From: Gammaproteobacteria bacterium
GTDB lineage: Bacteria > Pseudomonadota > Gammaproteobacteria > Nevskiales > Nevskiaceae
DNA length: 64,000 bases
Direction of reading: 5' to 3'
NCBI GenBank assembly: GCA_022599775.1
Contig: JAHZLQ010000015.1
Location: 58,318 to 122,317, forward strand
Made by a program: the position numbers and the translations under genes
Part shown: piece after piece, positions 7,388 to 17,716 of the stretch
Position numbering within the stretch: position 1 is the first letter of the stretch
Layout of the letters: each line of letters begins with the position of its first letter
Notes under the pieces: generated by a model
The model's input: only the letters and a program-made list of their open reading frames with translations
Told to the model about the DNA's origin: nothing
Databases searched by the model: none

Positions 7388-8542
7388 TTAAACGCGCTCG
7401 CCAATCGGCACGAACTTCTGATCTTCCGGCCCCGTGTAGTTCGCGGACGGGCGAATGATCTTGCCGTCGATGCGCTGCTCGATGATGTGCGCGCTCCAGC
7501 CTGCGGTGCGGGCGATCACGAACAGCGGCGTGAACATGTTGGTGGGCACGCCCATCATGTGGTAGCTCACGGCGCTGAACCAGTCCAGGTTCGGGAACAT
7601 CTTCTTGATGTCCCACATCACCGTCTCCAGGCGTTCGGCGATGTTGTACATCTTCATCGCGCCTTCTTCCTCGGACAGTTCCTTGGCGACCTTCTTGATG
7701 ACCTTGTTGCGCGGATCGGACACCGTGTAGACCGGGTGACCGAAGCCGATCACGACTTCCTTCCTCTCGACGCGGGCCTTGATGTCGGCTTCCGCCTCGT
7801 CCGGATTGTCGTAGCGCTTCTGGATCTCGAAGGCCACTTCGTTGGCGCCGCCGTGCTTGGGTCCGCGCAGCGCGCCGATGCCGCCGCAGATGGCCGAGTA
7901 CATGTCCGAACCCGTGCCCGCGACCACGCGCGAGGTGAAGGTGGACGCATTGAACTCATGCTCGGTGTAGAGCACCAGCGAGGTGTGCATCGCGCGCACC
8001 CAAGACTCCTTGGGCTTCTCGCCGTGCAGCAGATGCAGGAAGTGGCCACCGATGGAGTCGTCGTCGGTTTCCACTTCGATGCGCTTGCCGTTGACGGCGT
8101 AGTGATACCAGTACAGCAGCATCGAGCCCAGGCTCGCCATCAGCCGGTCGGCGATGTCGCGCGCGCCGGGATGGTTGTGGTCGTCCTTCTCCGGCAGCAC
8201 GCAACCGAGCACGGAGACGCCGGTGCGCATCACGTCCATCGGGTGCGCCGACGGCGGTAGCTGTTCCAGTGCGGTCTTCACCGCGATCGGCAGGCCGCGA
8301 TAGGCCTTGAGTTTGGTCTTGTAGCCACGCAGTTCGGCCACGGTCGGCAGCTTGCCGTGAACCAGCAGGTAGGCGATCTCTTCGAACTCGCAGGCTTCGG
8401 CGACATCCAGGATGTCGTAGCCGCGATAGTGCAGGTCGTTGCCGCTGCGGCCAACGGTGCACAGCGCCGTGTTGCCGGCGGCGGTGCCGGACAGGGCGAC
8501 GGATTTCTTCGGTTTGAAGGTCGGGGCTGGGGTATCGCTCAT
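7388..8542 (-). CDS. prpC: 2-methylcitrate synthase
   Basis: 384 residues, a citrate-synthase-fold enzyme condensing propionyl-CoA with oxaloacetate. Catalytic and binding motifs are in place: RGYDI near 40, GPKHGGANE with the active-site His (about 230), [13 protein letters not shown] with the second His (about 270), and a C-terminal SAHIIEQR motif. The short length and lack of the N-terminal extension of hexameric GltA fit the PrpC group. An AGGAG site precedes the ATG. The prpB stop is 11 bp upstream, so the two are cotranscribed. Confidence 0.96.
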   Translation of the reverse strand: MSDTPAPTFKPKKSVALSGTAAGNTALCTVGRSGNDLHYRGYDILDVAEACEFEEIAYLLVHGKLPTVAELRGYKTKLKAYRGLPIAVKTALEQLPPSAHPMDVMRTGVSVLGCVLPEKDDHNHPGARDIADRLMASLGSMLLYWYHYAVNGKRIEVETDDDSIGGHFLHLLHGEKPKESWVRAMHTSLVLYTEHEFNASTFTSRVVAGTGSDMYSAICGGIGALRGPKHGGANEVAFEIQKRYDNPDEAEADIKARVERKEVVIGFGHPVYTVSDPRNKVIKKVAKELSEEEGAMKMYNIAERLETVMWDIKKMFPNLDWFSAVSYHMMGVPTNMFTPLFVIARTAGWSAHIIEQRIDGKIIRPSANYTGPEDQKFVPIGERV

Positions 8543-8553
8543 GAGCTTCTCCT

Positions 8554-9444
8554 TTACTTGTTCTTGCCCTGTGAGAACAGCTGATCCAGCTTGTCCTCGT
8601 AGGCGTGATAGCCGAGATACTTGTACAGGTCCGCACGCGACTGCATCGTGTCGACCACGTTCTTCTGGGTGCCTTCATGACGCACCGTCTCGTAGAAGTT
8701 CAGAGCCGCGGCGTTCATCGCGCGATAGGCGCCGCAACAATACAGCGCGATATCCACATTGGCCGAGCGCAGTTCGTCGGTCGTGAAGAACGGGGTGGAA
8801 CCGAACTCCGTGAGATTGGCCAGGATCGGTACTTTAACCGCTGCCTTGAAGCGCTTGTAATCATCCAGGGAATTCATCGCCTCCGGGAAGATCATGTCGG
8901 CCCCGGCTTCGACGTAGGCCACGGCCCGTTCGATCGCCGAGTCGATGCCTTCGACAGCGGCGGCGTCGGTGCGTGCCATGACCACGAAATCCGCATCGGT
9001 TTTCGCATCCACGGCCGCCTTGACTCGGTCGACCATCTCGGCCTTGGTGACCACTTCCTTGCCGGGACGATGCCCGCAACGCTTCTGGCCGACCTGATCC
9101 TCGATATGCACGGCGGCCACACCCGCCTTGATGCAGGACTTGATGGTGCGCGCGATGTTGAAGGCGCCGCCCCAGCCGGTATCGATGTCGATCAGCAGCG
9201 GCAGCGAGCAGGCGTCGGTAATGCGGCCGGCATCGGTCAGTACGTCTTCCATCGAGCTGATGCCGAGGTCCGGCACGCCGAGCGAGTTCGCGGCGACGCC
9301 GCCGCCGGAGAGGTAGACCGCCTTGAAGCCGGTGGCCTCGGCGAGTTTGGCGGCGTAGGCGGTAATGGCGCCGACAACCTGCAAGGGCTGTTCGGTCTCG
9401 ACCGCCTGGCGGAAGCGCGCGCCGGGCGAATAGTTTTCGCTCAT
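8554..9444 (-). CDS. prpB: Methylisocitrate lyase
   Basis: 296 residues from the ATG at 9442-9444 ([15 protein letters not shown]), chosen over a reading starting at 9492 because GAGGAGA sits 5 nt upstream. It splits 2-methylisocitrate into pyruvate and succinate. The KRCGHRPGK motif carries the catalytic cysteine; [12 protein letters not shown] binds the metal, and ARTDA and TEFGSTPFF are conserved family motifs. It is the first gene of the prp operon, divergent from prpR. Confidence 0.96.
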   Translation of the reverse strand: MSENYSPGARFRQAVETEQPLQVVGAITAYAAKLAEATGFKAVYLSGGGVAANSLGVPDLGISSMEDVLTDAGRITDACSLPLLIDIDTGWGGAFNIARTIKSCIKAGVAAVHIEDQVGQKRCGHRPGKEVVTKAEMVDRVKAAVDAKTDADFVVMARTDAAAVEGIDSAIERAVAYVEAGADMIFPEAMNSLDDYKRFKAAVKVPILANLTEFGSTPFFTTDELRSANVDIALYCCGAYRAMNAAALNFYETVRHEGTQKNVVDTMQSRADLYKYLGYHAYEDKLDQLFSQGKNK

Positions 9445-9488
9445 GGAAATCTCCTCGGGAACGGATAAGCCTGGGATGGCTATTGGTG

Positions 9489-9503
9489 TCAAGCAACGTG
9501 CCA
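9489..9503 (-). promoter_or_regulatory. prpB: Possible sigma-54 promoter of prpB (imperfect -12)
   Basis: On the minus strand TGGCACG is followed at the correct spacing by TTGA, against a consensus of TGGCACG-N4-TTGC. The -24 box is perfect but the highly conserved -12 GC reads GA. It would start transcription about 33 bp before prpB, and the neighbouring PrpR is a sigma-54 activator, so the site is plausible but not certain. Confidence 0.35.
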
Positions 9504-9566
9504 GCGCGGGCGACGCTTCGTTTAGCCGGATAACTGAAAAATAAAAATCAATATAAATAACTATTT

Positions 9567-9641
9567 ATGTTTCATTCCTGAAGCGTGATCATGTCGCTCA
9601 TGAGGTTCGTCGGTGGGCGGATATGTTTCACCAATGTTTCA
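9567..9641. promoter_or_regulatory. Repeated ATGTTTCA boxes, candidate PrpR upstream activator sites
   Basis: ATGTTTCA occurs at 9567, 9623 and 9634; the last two are 11 bp apart, one helical turn. A near copy TTGTTTCG follows at 9662. They lie in a locally AT-rich 234-bp gap between prpB and prpR, 60-150 bp upstream of the candidate sigma-54 promoter, where an enhancer-binding protein would act. Assignment to PrpR is inferred. Confidence 0.45.
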
Positions 9642-9678
9642 TGTGTAACATGGGCGTTCCATTGTTTCGGGATCTTCC

Positions 9679-11301
9679 ATGGCGGCAAGCAATGCCAGCA
9701 AACGTTCGCGCAGCGCCGACGACGCCTCGCGCGATCCGGTGCTGTGGGCCGTCAGCGTGTCGCGCCTGTCGACGCTGATCGGTGACGTGGTGCCGGAATT
9801 CGGTGACCGCGCGCGCATCGAGATGGTCAATCTCGGCTTCGAGGACGCGGTGCGCCAGGTGCGCCGCCGCGCCGGCGAGGAATGCGACGTGCTGATTTCG
9901 GCCGGTTCCAACGGCGCCTATCTGAAACACCGCGTCGACAAGCCGGTGGTGTTGATCCGCGCCAGTGGCTTCGATCTGATGCAGGCGCTGTCGCGGGCGC
10001 GTTCGCTGTCCGACCGTATCGGCGTGGTCACGCATGAAACCGACATGCCGCCCTTCGCCGAATTCCGCCGCATGTTCGAACTGCCGATCGAGCAACGCGC
10101 CTTCGTGACGGCCGAGGACGCGCGCAACCGCGTCGCGGAGCTGGTCAATCGCGGCGTCAAGGCGATCGTCGGTACCGGTCTGGTGGTTGAACTGGCGGAG
10201 CAGGCCGGTGTTTCCGGTCTGCTGCTGTATTCGGCGGATTCGATACGCACCGCCTTCGAGACCGCGCTGGACATTGCCGGACTGGTGCGCGGCAGCGGCG
10301 GTCGCGAGCGTCCGGCGCCACGTCGCGTTTCGCGTCGTGGTGGTAATCCCAGAGCGGCGGCAGACGGGTTCCTGGGGCACAGCGAGGCAGCGGTCCAGGT
10401 CCGTGAGGCGGTGGCGATCTACGCCGGCACGGATGCCACGGTACTGATCGAAGGCGACACCGGCACCGGCAAGGAGCTGGTGGCCCAGGCTCTGCACCAG
10501 GCCAGCGGCCGCGCGGCCGACGCCTTCGTCGCCGTCAACTGCGGCGCCGTCGCCGAATCGCTGCTGGAGGCCGAACTGTTCGGCTACGAGGAGGGCGCGT
10601 TCACCGGCTCGCGTCGCGGCGGGCGCATCGGCCTGATCGAGTCCGCGCACCGCGGCACGCTGTTCCTGGACGAAATCGGCGAAATGCCGCTGCCCTTGCA
10701 GACCCGCCTGCTGCGTGCGCTCGAAGAGCGCGAGGTGCTGCGTGTGGGATCATCGCGACCGGTGCCGGTGGACGTGCGCGTGATCGCCGCAACGCATCGC
10801 CATATCGAGGACATGGTGGGCGAGGGCGGTTTTCGCCGCGACCTCTACTATCGGCTCAACGTGCTGCGCATCGCCCTGCCGGGGCTGGCCCGGCGCCGTC
10901 AGGACGTGGCAATGCTCGCCGAGCACTTTCTGTCGAGCGGCGCGCAGCAGGGCAGCGACTTCGGCCTGGAGCTGGATGCGTCCGCGCTGGCGCTGCTGGA
11001 AGCGCACGACTGGCCCGGCAATGTGCGGGAGTTGCGCAACCTCATGGAACGTCTGTCCGTGATCGCGCGCGCCGGCGGCCAGCTCACGATCGATGCCGGC
11101 CTGCTGCTGCGGCACGCGCCGGAACTCACCGCGTCGCCATCGCCGCTGCGTGCCGCCCCATCGGCCGGGCGCAAGCCGGACCGCGTGCAGTTGCAGCAAG
11201 CCCTGGAACGCAGCGCTGGCGACCGCGCCAGCGTCGCCGCCCAATTCGGTATCTCCCGGACCACCTTGTGGCGCTGGCTGCGTGATGCCGGTTTGCAATA
11301 G
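9679..11301 (+). CDS. prpR: Propionate catabolism operon regulator PrpR (sigma-54 activator)
   Basis: 540 residues in three parts. Residues about 20-205 form the PrpR N-terminal sensor domain, which binds 2-methylcitrate in known members. Residues about 230-460 form the AAA+ domain, with Walker A GDTGTGKE near 260, the sigma-54-contacting GAFTG loop near 306, Walker [10 protein letters not shown] near 335 and the NVRELRN motif near 450. Residues about 505-540 are a Fis-type helix-turn-helix ([20 protein letters not shown]). It is divergent from prpBC-acnD, the standard arrangement. Confidence 0.95.
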   Translation: MAASNASKRSRSADDASRDPVLWAVSVSRLSTLIGDVVPEFGDRARIEMVNLGFEDAVRQVRRRAGEECDVLISAGSNGAYLKHRVDKPVVLIRASGFDLMQALSRARSLSDRIGVVTHETDMPPFAEFRRMFELPIEQRAFVTAEDARNRVAELVNRGVKAIVGTGLVVELAEQAGVSGLLLYSADSIRTAFETALDIAGLVRGSGGRERPAPRRVSRRGGNPRAAADGFLGHSEAAVQVREAVAIYAGTDATVLIEGDTGTGKELVAQALHQASGRAADAFVAVNCGAVAESLLEAELFGYEEGAFTGSRRGGRIGLIESAHRGTLFLDEIGEMPLPLQTRLLRALEEREVLRVGSSRPVPVDVRVIAATHRHIEDMVGEGGFRRDLYYRLNVLRIALPGLARRRQDVAMLAEHFLSSGAQQGSDFGLELDASALALLEAHDWPGNVRELRNLMERLSVIARAGGQLTIDAGLLLRHAPELTASPSPLRAAPSAGRKPDRVQLQQALERSAGDRASVAAQFGISRTTLWRWLRDAGLQ

Positions 11302-11334
11302 GACGGTGTAGCCAGCCTGAAAGAAACAGATCGG

Positions 11335-11412
11335 GTCTCGCGCAAAGGCGCGAAGAGAGTCAAAAGCATTCTGTTGGTTTTTTCTTGGCGGCTTTGCGTC
11401 TCCGCGCGAAAC
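11335..11412. repeat. Imperfect inverted repeat between prpR and kynA
   Basis: The left arm (GTCTCGCGCAAAGGCGCGAA, from 11335) and the reverse complement of the right arm (about 11391-11412) agree at most positions, separated by about 35 bp containing a T-run. It resembles the widespread 'cgcaaagacgc' type of intergenic palindrome. It could also terminate prpR transcription. Confidence 0.55.
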
Positions 11413-11493
11413 AAAAACACGCCTACGCAGCGATCTCATTTGCACGGCGCGCCGCTGGCGTATCCTCGGTGCAATTCCATTGAATGCGCTGAC

Positions 11494-12336
11494 ATGACTT
11501 CCGACACGAGCAGCCCGGATCGAGGCGCCGGTGCCCATACCGACTTCAGCCAGGCGATGAGCTATGGCGACTATCTGCAGCTCGACACCTTGCTGTCCGC
11601 GCAGAAGCCGCTGAGCGATCGTCACGACGAACTGCTGTTCGTGGTCATTCACCAGGCCACGGAACTGTGGCTCAAGCTGGCGATTCACGAACTGCGCGCG
11701 GCGCGTGAGGCGATCCGCGCGGACACGCTGGAACCGGCCTTCAAGAACCTGTCGCGGGTGTCGCGCATTCAGGCGCAGATGATCCAGTCCTGGGATGTGC
11801 TGTCGACGATGACGCCGGCCGATTACAGCAGCTTCCGCGAGGCATTGGGGCAGTCCTCCGGCTTTCAGTCCGCGCAGTATCGCGAACTGGAATTCATGCT
11901 CGGCAACAAACTGGCGCAGCTGATCGAACCGCACCGGCATCGCGCCGATCTGGCCGCGCGACTCGACGAGGAACTGGCCGCACCCAGTCTCTACGACGAG
12001 GCGATCCGGCTATTGGTGCGGCGCGGCTTCAAACTCGACGATGCGGTTCTGCAGCGAGACCTGCGCGTGCCACATCGCAGTGACGCCAGCGTGCTGGCCG
12101 CCTGGCTGGCGATCTATCGTGATTCGAAGCGCTATTGGGACTTGTACGAACTGGCCGAGAAGCTGGTGGACCTCGAGGACTGGTTTCAGCAGTGGCGCTT
12201 CCGCCACATGAACACCGTGCGCCGCATCATTGGCTTCAAGCGCGGCACCGGCGGCACTGCCGGCGTCGGCTATCTCAAGAGCGCGCTCGATACCGTACTG
12301 TTTCCCGAACTGTGGGAAGTGCGGACGCAGCTATGA
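11494..12336 (+). CDS. kynA: Tryptophan 2,3-dioxygenase
   Basis: 280 residues from the ATG at 11494; the frame is open further upstream but only this start gives the family N-terminus. It is a heme enzyme opening the indole ring of tryptophan to N-formylkynurenine. [30 protein letters not shown] (distal active-site His) and [20 protein letters not shown] (heme-ligand His and substrate loop) match bacterial TDO closely. It overlaps kynU by 4 bp. No arylformamidase (kynB) gene is nearby, so that step must be encoded elsewhere. Confidence 0.96.
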   Translation: MTSDTSSPDRGAGAHTDFSQAMSYGDYLQLDTLLSAQKPLSDRHDELLFVVIHQATELWLKLAIHELRAAREAIRADTLEPAFKNLSRVSRIQAQMIQSWDVLSTMTPADYSSFREALGQSSGFQSAQYRELEFMLGNKLAQLIEPHRHRADLAARLDEELAAPSLYDEAIRLLVRRGFKLDDAVLQRDLRVPHRSDASVLAAWLAIYRDSKRYWDLYELAEKLVDLEDWFQQWRFRHMNTVRRIIGFKRGTGGTAGVGYLKSALDTVLFPELWEVRTQL

Positions 12337-13565
12337 ATCGCGAGGATTGCGAGGCGCTGGATCGGGAAGACCCGCTCCGCCCGTTCCGGGAAAGATTCGA
12401 GCTGCCGGCCGGACTGATCTATCTCGACGGAAATTCCCTGGGGGCGCTGCCCAGGGCCACGACGGCGCGTCTGGCCGACGTCACCCGTCGCGAATGGGGG
12501 CAGGACCTGATCGGCAGCTGGAACCGCAATGGCTGGGTCGATATCCCGCAACGCGTCGGCGACAAGATCGGCCGCCTGATCGGCGCCGCGCCGGGCCAGA
12601 CCGTGGCGGCGGATTCGACCTCGATCAATGTCTACAAGGCGCTGTCCGCGGCCCTGCAACTGCAGCCGCAGCGCCGCGTCATCGTCTCCGAGCGCGGCAA
12701 TTTTCCGACCGACCTCTACATCGCCGAGGGCCTGATCACGCAGCTCGGCGTCGGCCACGAGCTGCGTCTGATCGACTCGCCCGAGGACCTGCCGGCAGCG
12801 CTCGACGCGGACGTCGCCGTAGTCATGCTCACGCACGTCAATTACCGCAGTGGCCGCCTGTGGGACATGGCGGCGACCACGCAGACCGTTCACGAGGCCG
12901 GTGCGTTGATGCTCTGGGATCTGGCGCATTCGGCCGGTGCGGTGCCGCTCGCCGTGGATGAAGCCGGTGCCGACTTCGCCGTTGGCTGCGGTTACAAATA
13001 TCTCAATGGCGGTCCCGGCGCACCGGCGTTTCTCTATGTGGCGCAGCGTCATCAGCACGCGGCCACACCGCTGTCGGGCTGGTTCGGGCATGCATCGCCG
13101 TTCGCGTTCGAGTCCGCCTATCGCCCCGCCGAGGGCGTCGCACGCTGGTTGTGCGGCACGCCGTCGGTCCTGGCGATGAGCGCGCTGGAAGTCGGCGTGG
13201 ATTTGTTGCTGGAGGCTTCGATGACGCAGCTGCGCGAGAAATCGATCCGGCTGACGCAGTTGTTCGAGCGACGGGTCGACCAGTCGCTCGGCGAGTATGG
13301 CTTCGACATCGCCAGCCCGCGCGATCCGGCGCGTCGCGGTTCTCAGTTCAGCCTCCGGCATGAACAGGCTTGGCCGATCATGCAGGCGCTGATCGCCAAT
13401 GGCGTGATCGGGGATGTTCGTGCGCCGGACGTGCTGCGCTTCGGCTTCACGCCGCTCTATATCGGCTATCGCGAGGTCTGGGATGCCGTGGACATTCTGG
13501 GACGGGTGATGCGCGACGGACTCTGGTGTCGGCCTGAATATCAGGAAATGCTCGCCGTGACCTGA
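12333..13565 (+). CDS. kynU: Kynureninase
   Basis: 410 residues, starting at the ATG that overlaps the kynA stop (ATGA). It is a PLP enzyme cleaving kynurenine to anthranilate and alanine. [13 protein letters not shown] marks the N-terminus, [11 protein letters not shown] contains the PLP-ring aspartate region, and [16 protein letters not shown] carries the Schiff-base lysine. [18 protein letters not shown] near the C-terminus is typical. With kynA it forms a two-gene tryptophan catabolic operon. Confidence 0.96.
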   Translation: MNREDCEALDREDPLRPFRERFELPAGLIYLDGNSLGALPRATTARLADVTRREWGQDLIGSWNRNGWVDIPQRVGDKIGRLIGAAPGQTVAADSTSINVYKALSAALQLQPQRRVIVSERGNFPTDLYIAEGLITQLGVGHELRLIDSPEDLPAALDADVAVVMLTHVNYRSGRLWDMAATTQTVHEAGALMLWDLAHSAGAVPLAVDEAGADFAVGCGYKYLNGGPGAPAFLYVAQRHQHAATPLSGWFGHASPFAFESAYRPAEGVARWLCGTPSVLAMSALEVGVDLLLEASMTQLREKSIRLTQLFERRVDQSLGEYGFDIASPRDPARRGSQFSLRHEQAWPIMQALIANGVIGDVRAPDVLRFGFTPLYIGYREVWDAVDILGRVMRDGLWCRPEYQEMLAVT

Positions 13566-13666
13566 GACCGCCGCCCTGGCAATGCTCAGGCGGCCTTCAG
13601 TAATCCCTTGGTAAATAGCGGGAGGATCGACAATGGTCGTTGTCGGTGCTGTCTCCTTAAGTTCAC

Positions 13667-14719
13667 ATGCCTATCGAGTTCCTGAATCGAATGCTCTCGC
13701 TGATTTTCCGTGTTCTTGCGGTCTCGATCCTGCTGTTCTCGCCTTCAATCTGGGCGGCTGATTGCACGGCCAACGCCGCGCCTGGCGATGATCTGCAAGC
13801 CGCCATCGACCGCGCAGGCAAGCAGGCCGACCCGGCCACGCTGTGCCTGGCCAGTGGCGAATACCTGCTGGATAATTTCATCAATATCACGCGCGACGGA
13901 TTCACGTTGCGCGGGCAGGGCGCCGACACGGTGATTCGCCTGCCCGACGGCGCGGAGACTCCGGCGATCGTGGTGGGCGACTATCGCAAGGAGACGCCGG
14001 GGCGCCGGATTCATGACGTGACCCTGGAAAAGATGCGCCTGATCGGCAGTGGTCCTGACGGCAGCGAGCTGCACGCCGAATACCCGTATCTGCGCAACAG
14101 CGTGGTGGTGGTGCGCGCCGGCGAACGGGTCACCGTGCGCGAGTTGCAGGTCAGCGATTGCCGCAGCGCCTGCATCCTCACCGAATATCACAGCAGTCAG
14201 ATCACGATCGTCGACAATGTGGTGAGCCACGCGGCCTGGGATGGCATCTCGCTCAACCGCGGCGGCAGGACCGTGATTCGCGGCAACCTGTTGCAGGACA
14301 ATGTGGCTGCCGGCATCACCACCGAGTTTCTCGAAAACAGCGTGATCGAGGATAACCGCTTCATCGGCAACGGCTCTCACGGCGTCTATCTGGCCGATGC
14401 CAACAGCAACACCTTCCGCAACAATCGTTTCGAGGACAATGCCGGCGCCGGCATCTACCTGACCTGCTCGATCCGCTATCGCGATCCGGTGCTGTGCTGG
14501 GACAACAGCATGAGCCACGGCAATCGTTTCGAGCACAATGTGTTTCAGGACAACGGCTTCGGCTATCTGATCGGCGTGGACTCGGCGGCGAACTGCAAGC
14601 GGCCGGGCTTTGCCGCCAACCTGTCGCGAAATGAAGTATTCCGCGACAGCGAGAACAGCGAACCGGACTGGAACACCTACGGCTATTGTCTGCGCTACGA
14701 AGGTTCGCGCACGGAATAG
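13667..14719 (+). CDS. Secreted right-handed parallel beta-helix protein
   Basis: 350 residues with a signal peptide (cleavage near IWA-AD, residue 31). Short repeats of the PbH1/NosD kind run from about 110 to 330, for example SQITIVDNVVSHAAWDGI, NSVIEDNRFIGNGSHGVYL and SNTFRNNRFEDNAGAGIYL. Five or more cysteines suggest disulphides. Such folds occur in polysaccharide lyases and C5-epimerases, but no catalytic signature is evident. An alternative start at 13691 gives a shorter signal peptide. It stands alone downstream of kynU. Confidence 0.8.
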   Translation: MPIEFLNRMLSLIFRVLAVSILLFSPSIWAADCTANAAPGDDLQAAIDRAGKQADPATLCLASGEYLLDNFINITRDGFTLRGQGADTVIRLPDGAETPAIVVGDYRKETPGRRIHDVTLEKMRLIGSGPDGSELHAEYPYLRNSVVVVRAGERVTVRELQVSDCRSACILTEYHSSQITIVDNVVSHAAWDGISLNRGGRTVIRGNLLQDNVAAGITTEFLENSVIEDNRFIGNGSHGVYLADANSNTFRNNRFEDNAGAGIYLTCSIRYRDPVLCWDNSMSHGNRFEHNVFQDNGFGYLIGVDSAANCKRPGFAANLSRNEVFRDSENSEPDWNTYGYCLRYEGSRTE

Positions 14720-14787
14720 CCGCAGGGTTCCGTCAGGTGGTTCAGGCTCGTGATGCGATCTCGCCTTAACGTTAAGGGCACGGGAAA

Positions 14788-15570
14788 TCAGTCGAAGCTG
14801 GAAAAGTCAGGCCGCCGCTTTTCGACAAACGCGGTCATCGCTTCGCGCGCTTCGCCACCGGCGAGCATCGACACGAAGGCATTGGATTCGAGCTGCATGA
14901 TCGCGGCGATCGCCTCGCCTTGGCCCTGCTTCATCAGGCGCTTGGCTGTGCGCAGCGCATTGGGCGGCTGCGCCACCAGGCGCAGCGCAAGTTGTCGCGC
15001 AACGGCTTCGGTTTCGTCAGCGGCGACCACGCGATTGACGAGGCCGAATTCGACGGCACGCGCGCCATCGAAGCGCTCTCCGAGCATCAACAGTTCCGCC
15101 GCCTGGCGGTGCCCCAGCAGTTGCGGGAACAGCATGCTGGAGCCGGCTTCCGGACACACGCCGATATTGACGAACGGCATCTGGAACACGGCGTTGTCGC
15201 CGGCGATGACGAAGTCGCAATGCAGCAGCATCGTGGTGCCGACGCCGATCGCGATTCCGTTGACGGCCGCCACCACCGGCTTCGGGTTGTTGATCAGCGC
15301 TTTCAGAAAGCGCCATACCGGGGCATCCTCGCCAACCGGCGGATGCTTCAGGAAATCCTGCAGGTCGTTGCCGCTGGAAAAGATCTCCGCATGCCCGGCC
15401 AGTACGATGACACGGACCTCGCGGTCTTCGGCGGCGGTCAGCACAGCGTCGCCGAGAGCCGTGTACATCGCGTTGGTCAGGGCGTTCTTCTTGCCCGGCC
15501 GGTTGATGCGAATCGTGCAGATGCGATCGCTTTGTTCGCTTAGGATTTCCGACTGTTCGGTTTCGTTCAT
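14788..15570 (-). CDS. Enoyl-CoA hydratase/isomerase family protein
   Basis: 260 residues of the crotonase fold. The CoA-binding stretch INRPGKKNALTNAMY, the first oxyanion segment FSSGNDLQDF and the second VNGIAIGVGTTMLLHCD are clear, and NIGVCPEAGSS keeps the glutamate expected at the second catalytic position. The FSSGND motif (rather than FCAGAD) is shared with delta3,delta2-enoyl-CoA isomerase and PaaG-like members, so isomerase activity is possible. Monocistronic and divergent from the M28 peptidase gene. Confidence 0.88.
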   Translation of the reverse strand: MNETEQSEILSEQSDRICTIRINRPGKKNALTNAMYTALGDAVLTAAEDREVRVIVLAGHAEIFSSGNDLQDFLKHPPVGEDAPVWRFLKALINNPKPVVAAVNGIAIGVGTTMLLHCDFVIAGDNAVFQMPFVNIGVCPEAGSSMLFPQLLGHRQAAELLMLGERFDGARAVEFGLVNRVVAADETEAVARQLALRLVAQPPNALRTAKRLMKQGQGEAIAAIMQLESNAFVSMLAGGEAREAMTAFVEKRRPDFSSFD

Positions 15571-15714
15571 GGTGATTGCGCCTGAAATTGAGTGCCGCGG
15601 AGATTATCACGCGGCCCCGTCCGTCCAGAGCGTGGACGAGAGGGGCGCGGGACTGGTTGTGGCACCCATTTTGCGCAAGACTTCCAGTCTGCCCTTCCCC
15701 CATTCAGATCAATC

Positions 15715-17157
15715 ATGACTCGAATTCGCGTGTTCGCTGCGAGCCTGCTCCTGTCCACATTCGTTGCCCCGGCGGGGGCGGCGGATACCGTCGACGCCGA
15801 TGCGATCAACCGCGTGCGCGATGCCGCGATGGACAGCGACTACGCCTACCGCCAGGCGGGATGGCTCAGTGATCGAATCGGCCCGCGCCTGTCCGGTTCG
15901 CGCGGACATGCCGCGGCCATCGAGTATGTCGCGGAGCAGATGAAGCAACTCGGCCTCAAGGTCACCTTGCAGCCGGTCAAGGTGCCGCATTGGGTTCGTG
16001 GCGAAGAGACGGCGAGCCTGGTGGACTACCCGGGGCGTCCGGATGGCATCACCCAGAAGGTGATGTTGACCGCGCTCGGCAGCTCCAGCGCCACGCCGCC
16101 GGACGGTCTGACCCGCGAGGTGGTGGTGGTGCGCAGCCTGGACGAACTCAAGGCGCTCGGCCGCCGTGGCGTGCAGGACAAGTTCGTGCTGCTGTATTCG
16201 AAATTCGACCAATTCATGGCGGACAACGGCCACGCCGGTGAAGCCTACGGGCTCGCCGGTGCGTTCCGCTTCGGCGGTCCCAACGAGGTCTCGAAACTCG
16301 GTGGCGCGGCGGCGTTGGTGCGTTCGGTCGGCGGCGCCGAATTCCGCTTGCCACATACCGGCGCCACCAACTTCGCGGCCGATGTGGCGGCGATTCCCGC
16401 GGCGGCGCTCAGCGCGGAGGACGCGGACCTGATCCTGCGCCTCGCCGAGGATGGCCCGGTGCGCCTGCACATGACACTGACGCCGCAGACGCTGCCGGAT
16501 GTCGACAGTTTCAATGTGATCGGCGACCTCAAGGGCAGCGACAAGTCCGACGAGATCGTCATCATCTCCGGCCACCTGGATTCCTGGGACCTGGGAACCG
16601 GCGCGCACGATGACGCGGTGGGCGTGGCCACGGCGATGTCCGCGGCGGCGGTGTTCAAGCAGCTCAAGCTGAAGCCGCGTCGCACCCTGCGGGTGATCGC
16701 CTGGGCCAACGAAGAGAATGGCACGCGTGGTGGCAAGACCTATTTCGAGGCGCACCAGCAGGAGATCGAGCAGCATGCCGCGGCGATCGAGAGCGATTTC
16801 GGCGGCGGCCGGCCGGTGGGTGTGTATGCCCACGTGACCGAAGACACGCTGGAACTGCTGAAACCGCTCAACGAGGCACTGAAGCCGATTGGAGCCTCGC
16901 TGTCCGATCGGCGCACCTCGCCGACCGGGGCCGACATCGGCCCGCTCGGCAAGGCCGGCGTGCCCAATTTCGCGCCGCTGGTGGACTCGCGCAGCTACTT
17001 TGATTACCACCACACGGCGGCTGATACCTTCGACAAGCTCGATCCCGAGGAGGTCCGCTACCAGTCGTCGGTGATGGCGACCCTGGCCTGGTGGCTGGCC
17101 AATACCGACGAGGTCTTGCCGCGCGTGCCGGTACAGGCAGCGACGACGGGGCACTGA
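15715..17157 (+). CDS. Secreted M28-family zinc aminopeptidase
   Basis: 480 residues from the ATG at 15715, which begins a signal peptide cleaved after GAA (residue about 22). The two-zinc site is visible: GHLDSWDLGTGAHDDAVG (His and bridging Asp, about 290-305), EENGTRGG (catalytic Glu pair, about 345), ESDFGGG, and YFDYHHTAADTFDKLDP (C-terminal His, about 445). A protease-associated domain lies in the middle (about 110-260). This matches bacterial carboxypeptidase Q-like M28 enzymes that trim peptides in the periplasm. Confidence 0.93.
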   Translation: MTRIRVFAASLLLSTFVAPAGAADTVDADAINRVRDAAMDSDYAYRQAGWLSDRIGPRLSGSRGHAAAIEYVAEQMKQLGLKVTLQPVKVPHWVRGEETASLVDYPGRPDGITQKVMLTALGSSSATPPDGLTREVVVVRSLDELKALGRRGVQDKFVLLYSKFDQFMADNGHAGEAYGLAGAFRFGGPNEVSKLGGAAALVRSVGGAEFRLPHTGATNFAADVAAIPAAALSAEDADLILRLAEDGPVRLHMTLTPQTLPDVDSFNVIGDLKGSDKSDEIVIISGHLDSWDLGTGAHDDAVGVATAMSAAAVFKQLKLKPRRTLRVIAWANEENGTRGGKTYFEAHQQEIEQHAAAIESDFGGGRPVGVYAHVTEDTLELLKPLNEALKPIGASLSDRRTSPTGADIGPLGKAGVPNFAPLVDSRSYFDYHHTAADTFDKLDPEEVRYQSSVMATLAWWLANTDEVLPRVPVQAATTGH

Positions 17158-17367
17158 CCGCGCCGACTGCGCCGGATCAGGGCGTCTGGATTGAGCGCCG
17201 CGTCACGAATTCACGAAAAGATTTCGGAAAATCACCTGAGCAGGGGATACCGCTGCGCCTGCCGGCGCGGGAGAATGCCGGATGCCTCGGCGGGCAGCGC
17301 GAAACGATCGCGGCTCCGTCGAGGCGCCGGTTGACCGTCCCCCGACGCAGGCAAAGGATTCCCCAGG

Positions 17368-17676
17368 ATGCGCAGATCAGTATCGTCATTTCGCAGCGTT
17401 CCGCCGCCCGAGTTTGCCGTGGCCCGTGCAAGCGATCTGGCTGCGTACGGCGCGCCCAGGCCGTTGCGGCCGCAGACGTCGATGTACAGCATCCTGCATG
17501 GTCTGAAGCGCGGCGAGCGCCAAGCCCGCTTTCTGCTGCCGGCATTCGATCGGCCGGTCACGGGCCGGGTGCGCGAAGTCCTGCCGGAACGAGCGATCCT
17601 CGATCTCGTCGTTGCCGGTGTGAGTGTCAGCATCGCCATGCCACCGCGCCGCGTGCGACTCGCCGTTGCGGTGTGA
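17368..17676 (+). CDS. Small hypothetical protein
   Basis: A 102-residue frame with high-GC codon use like its neighbours and no overlap with a better gene. A GGCCGGGTGCGCGAAGTC-type stretch encodes VTGRVREVLPERAILDLVVAGVSVSIAMP, which reads like a small beta domain. No family is recognised and the ribosome-binding site (CCCAGG) is weak. It converges on the PhoX-type gene. The preceding 210 bp contains nothing I can support. Confidence 0.35.
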   Translation: MRRSVSSFRSVPPPEFAVARASDLAAYGAPRPLRPQTSMYSILHGLKRGERQARFLLPAFDRPVTGRVREVLPERAILDLVVAGVSVSIAMPPRRVRLAVAV

Positions 17677-17716
17677 GCGCGTCACCGTTCGGCGGAGACC
17701 TGCCGGTGGTGAGCGC

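Noticed and set aside
13566..13600. Terminator after kynU
   Set aside because: CCGCC...GGCGG arms are only 5 bp with a 14-nt loop and no T-run; too weak to list.
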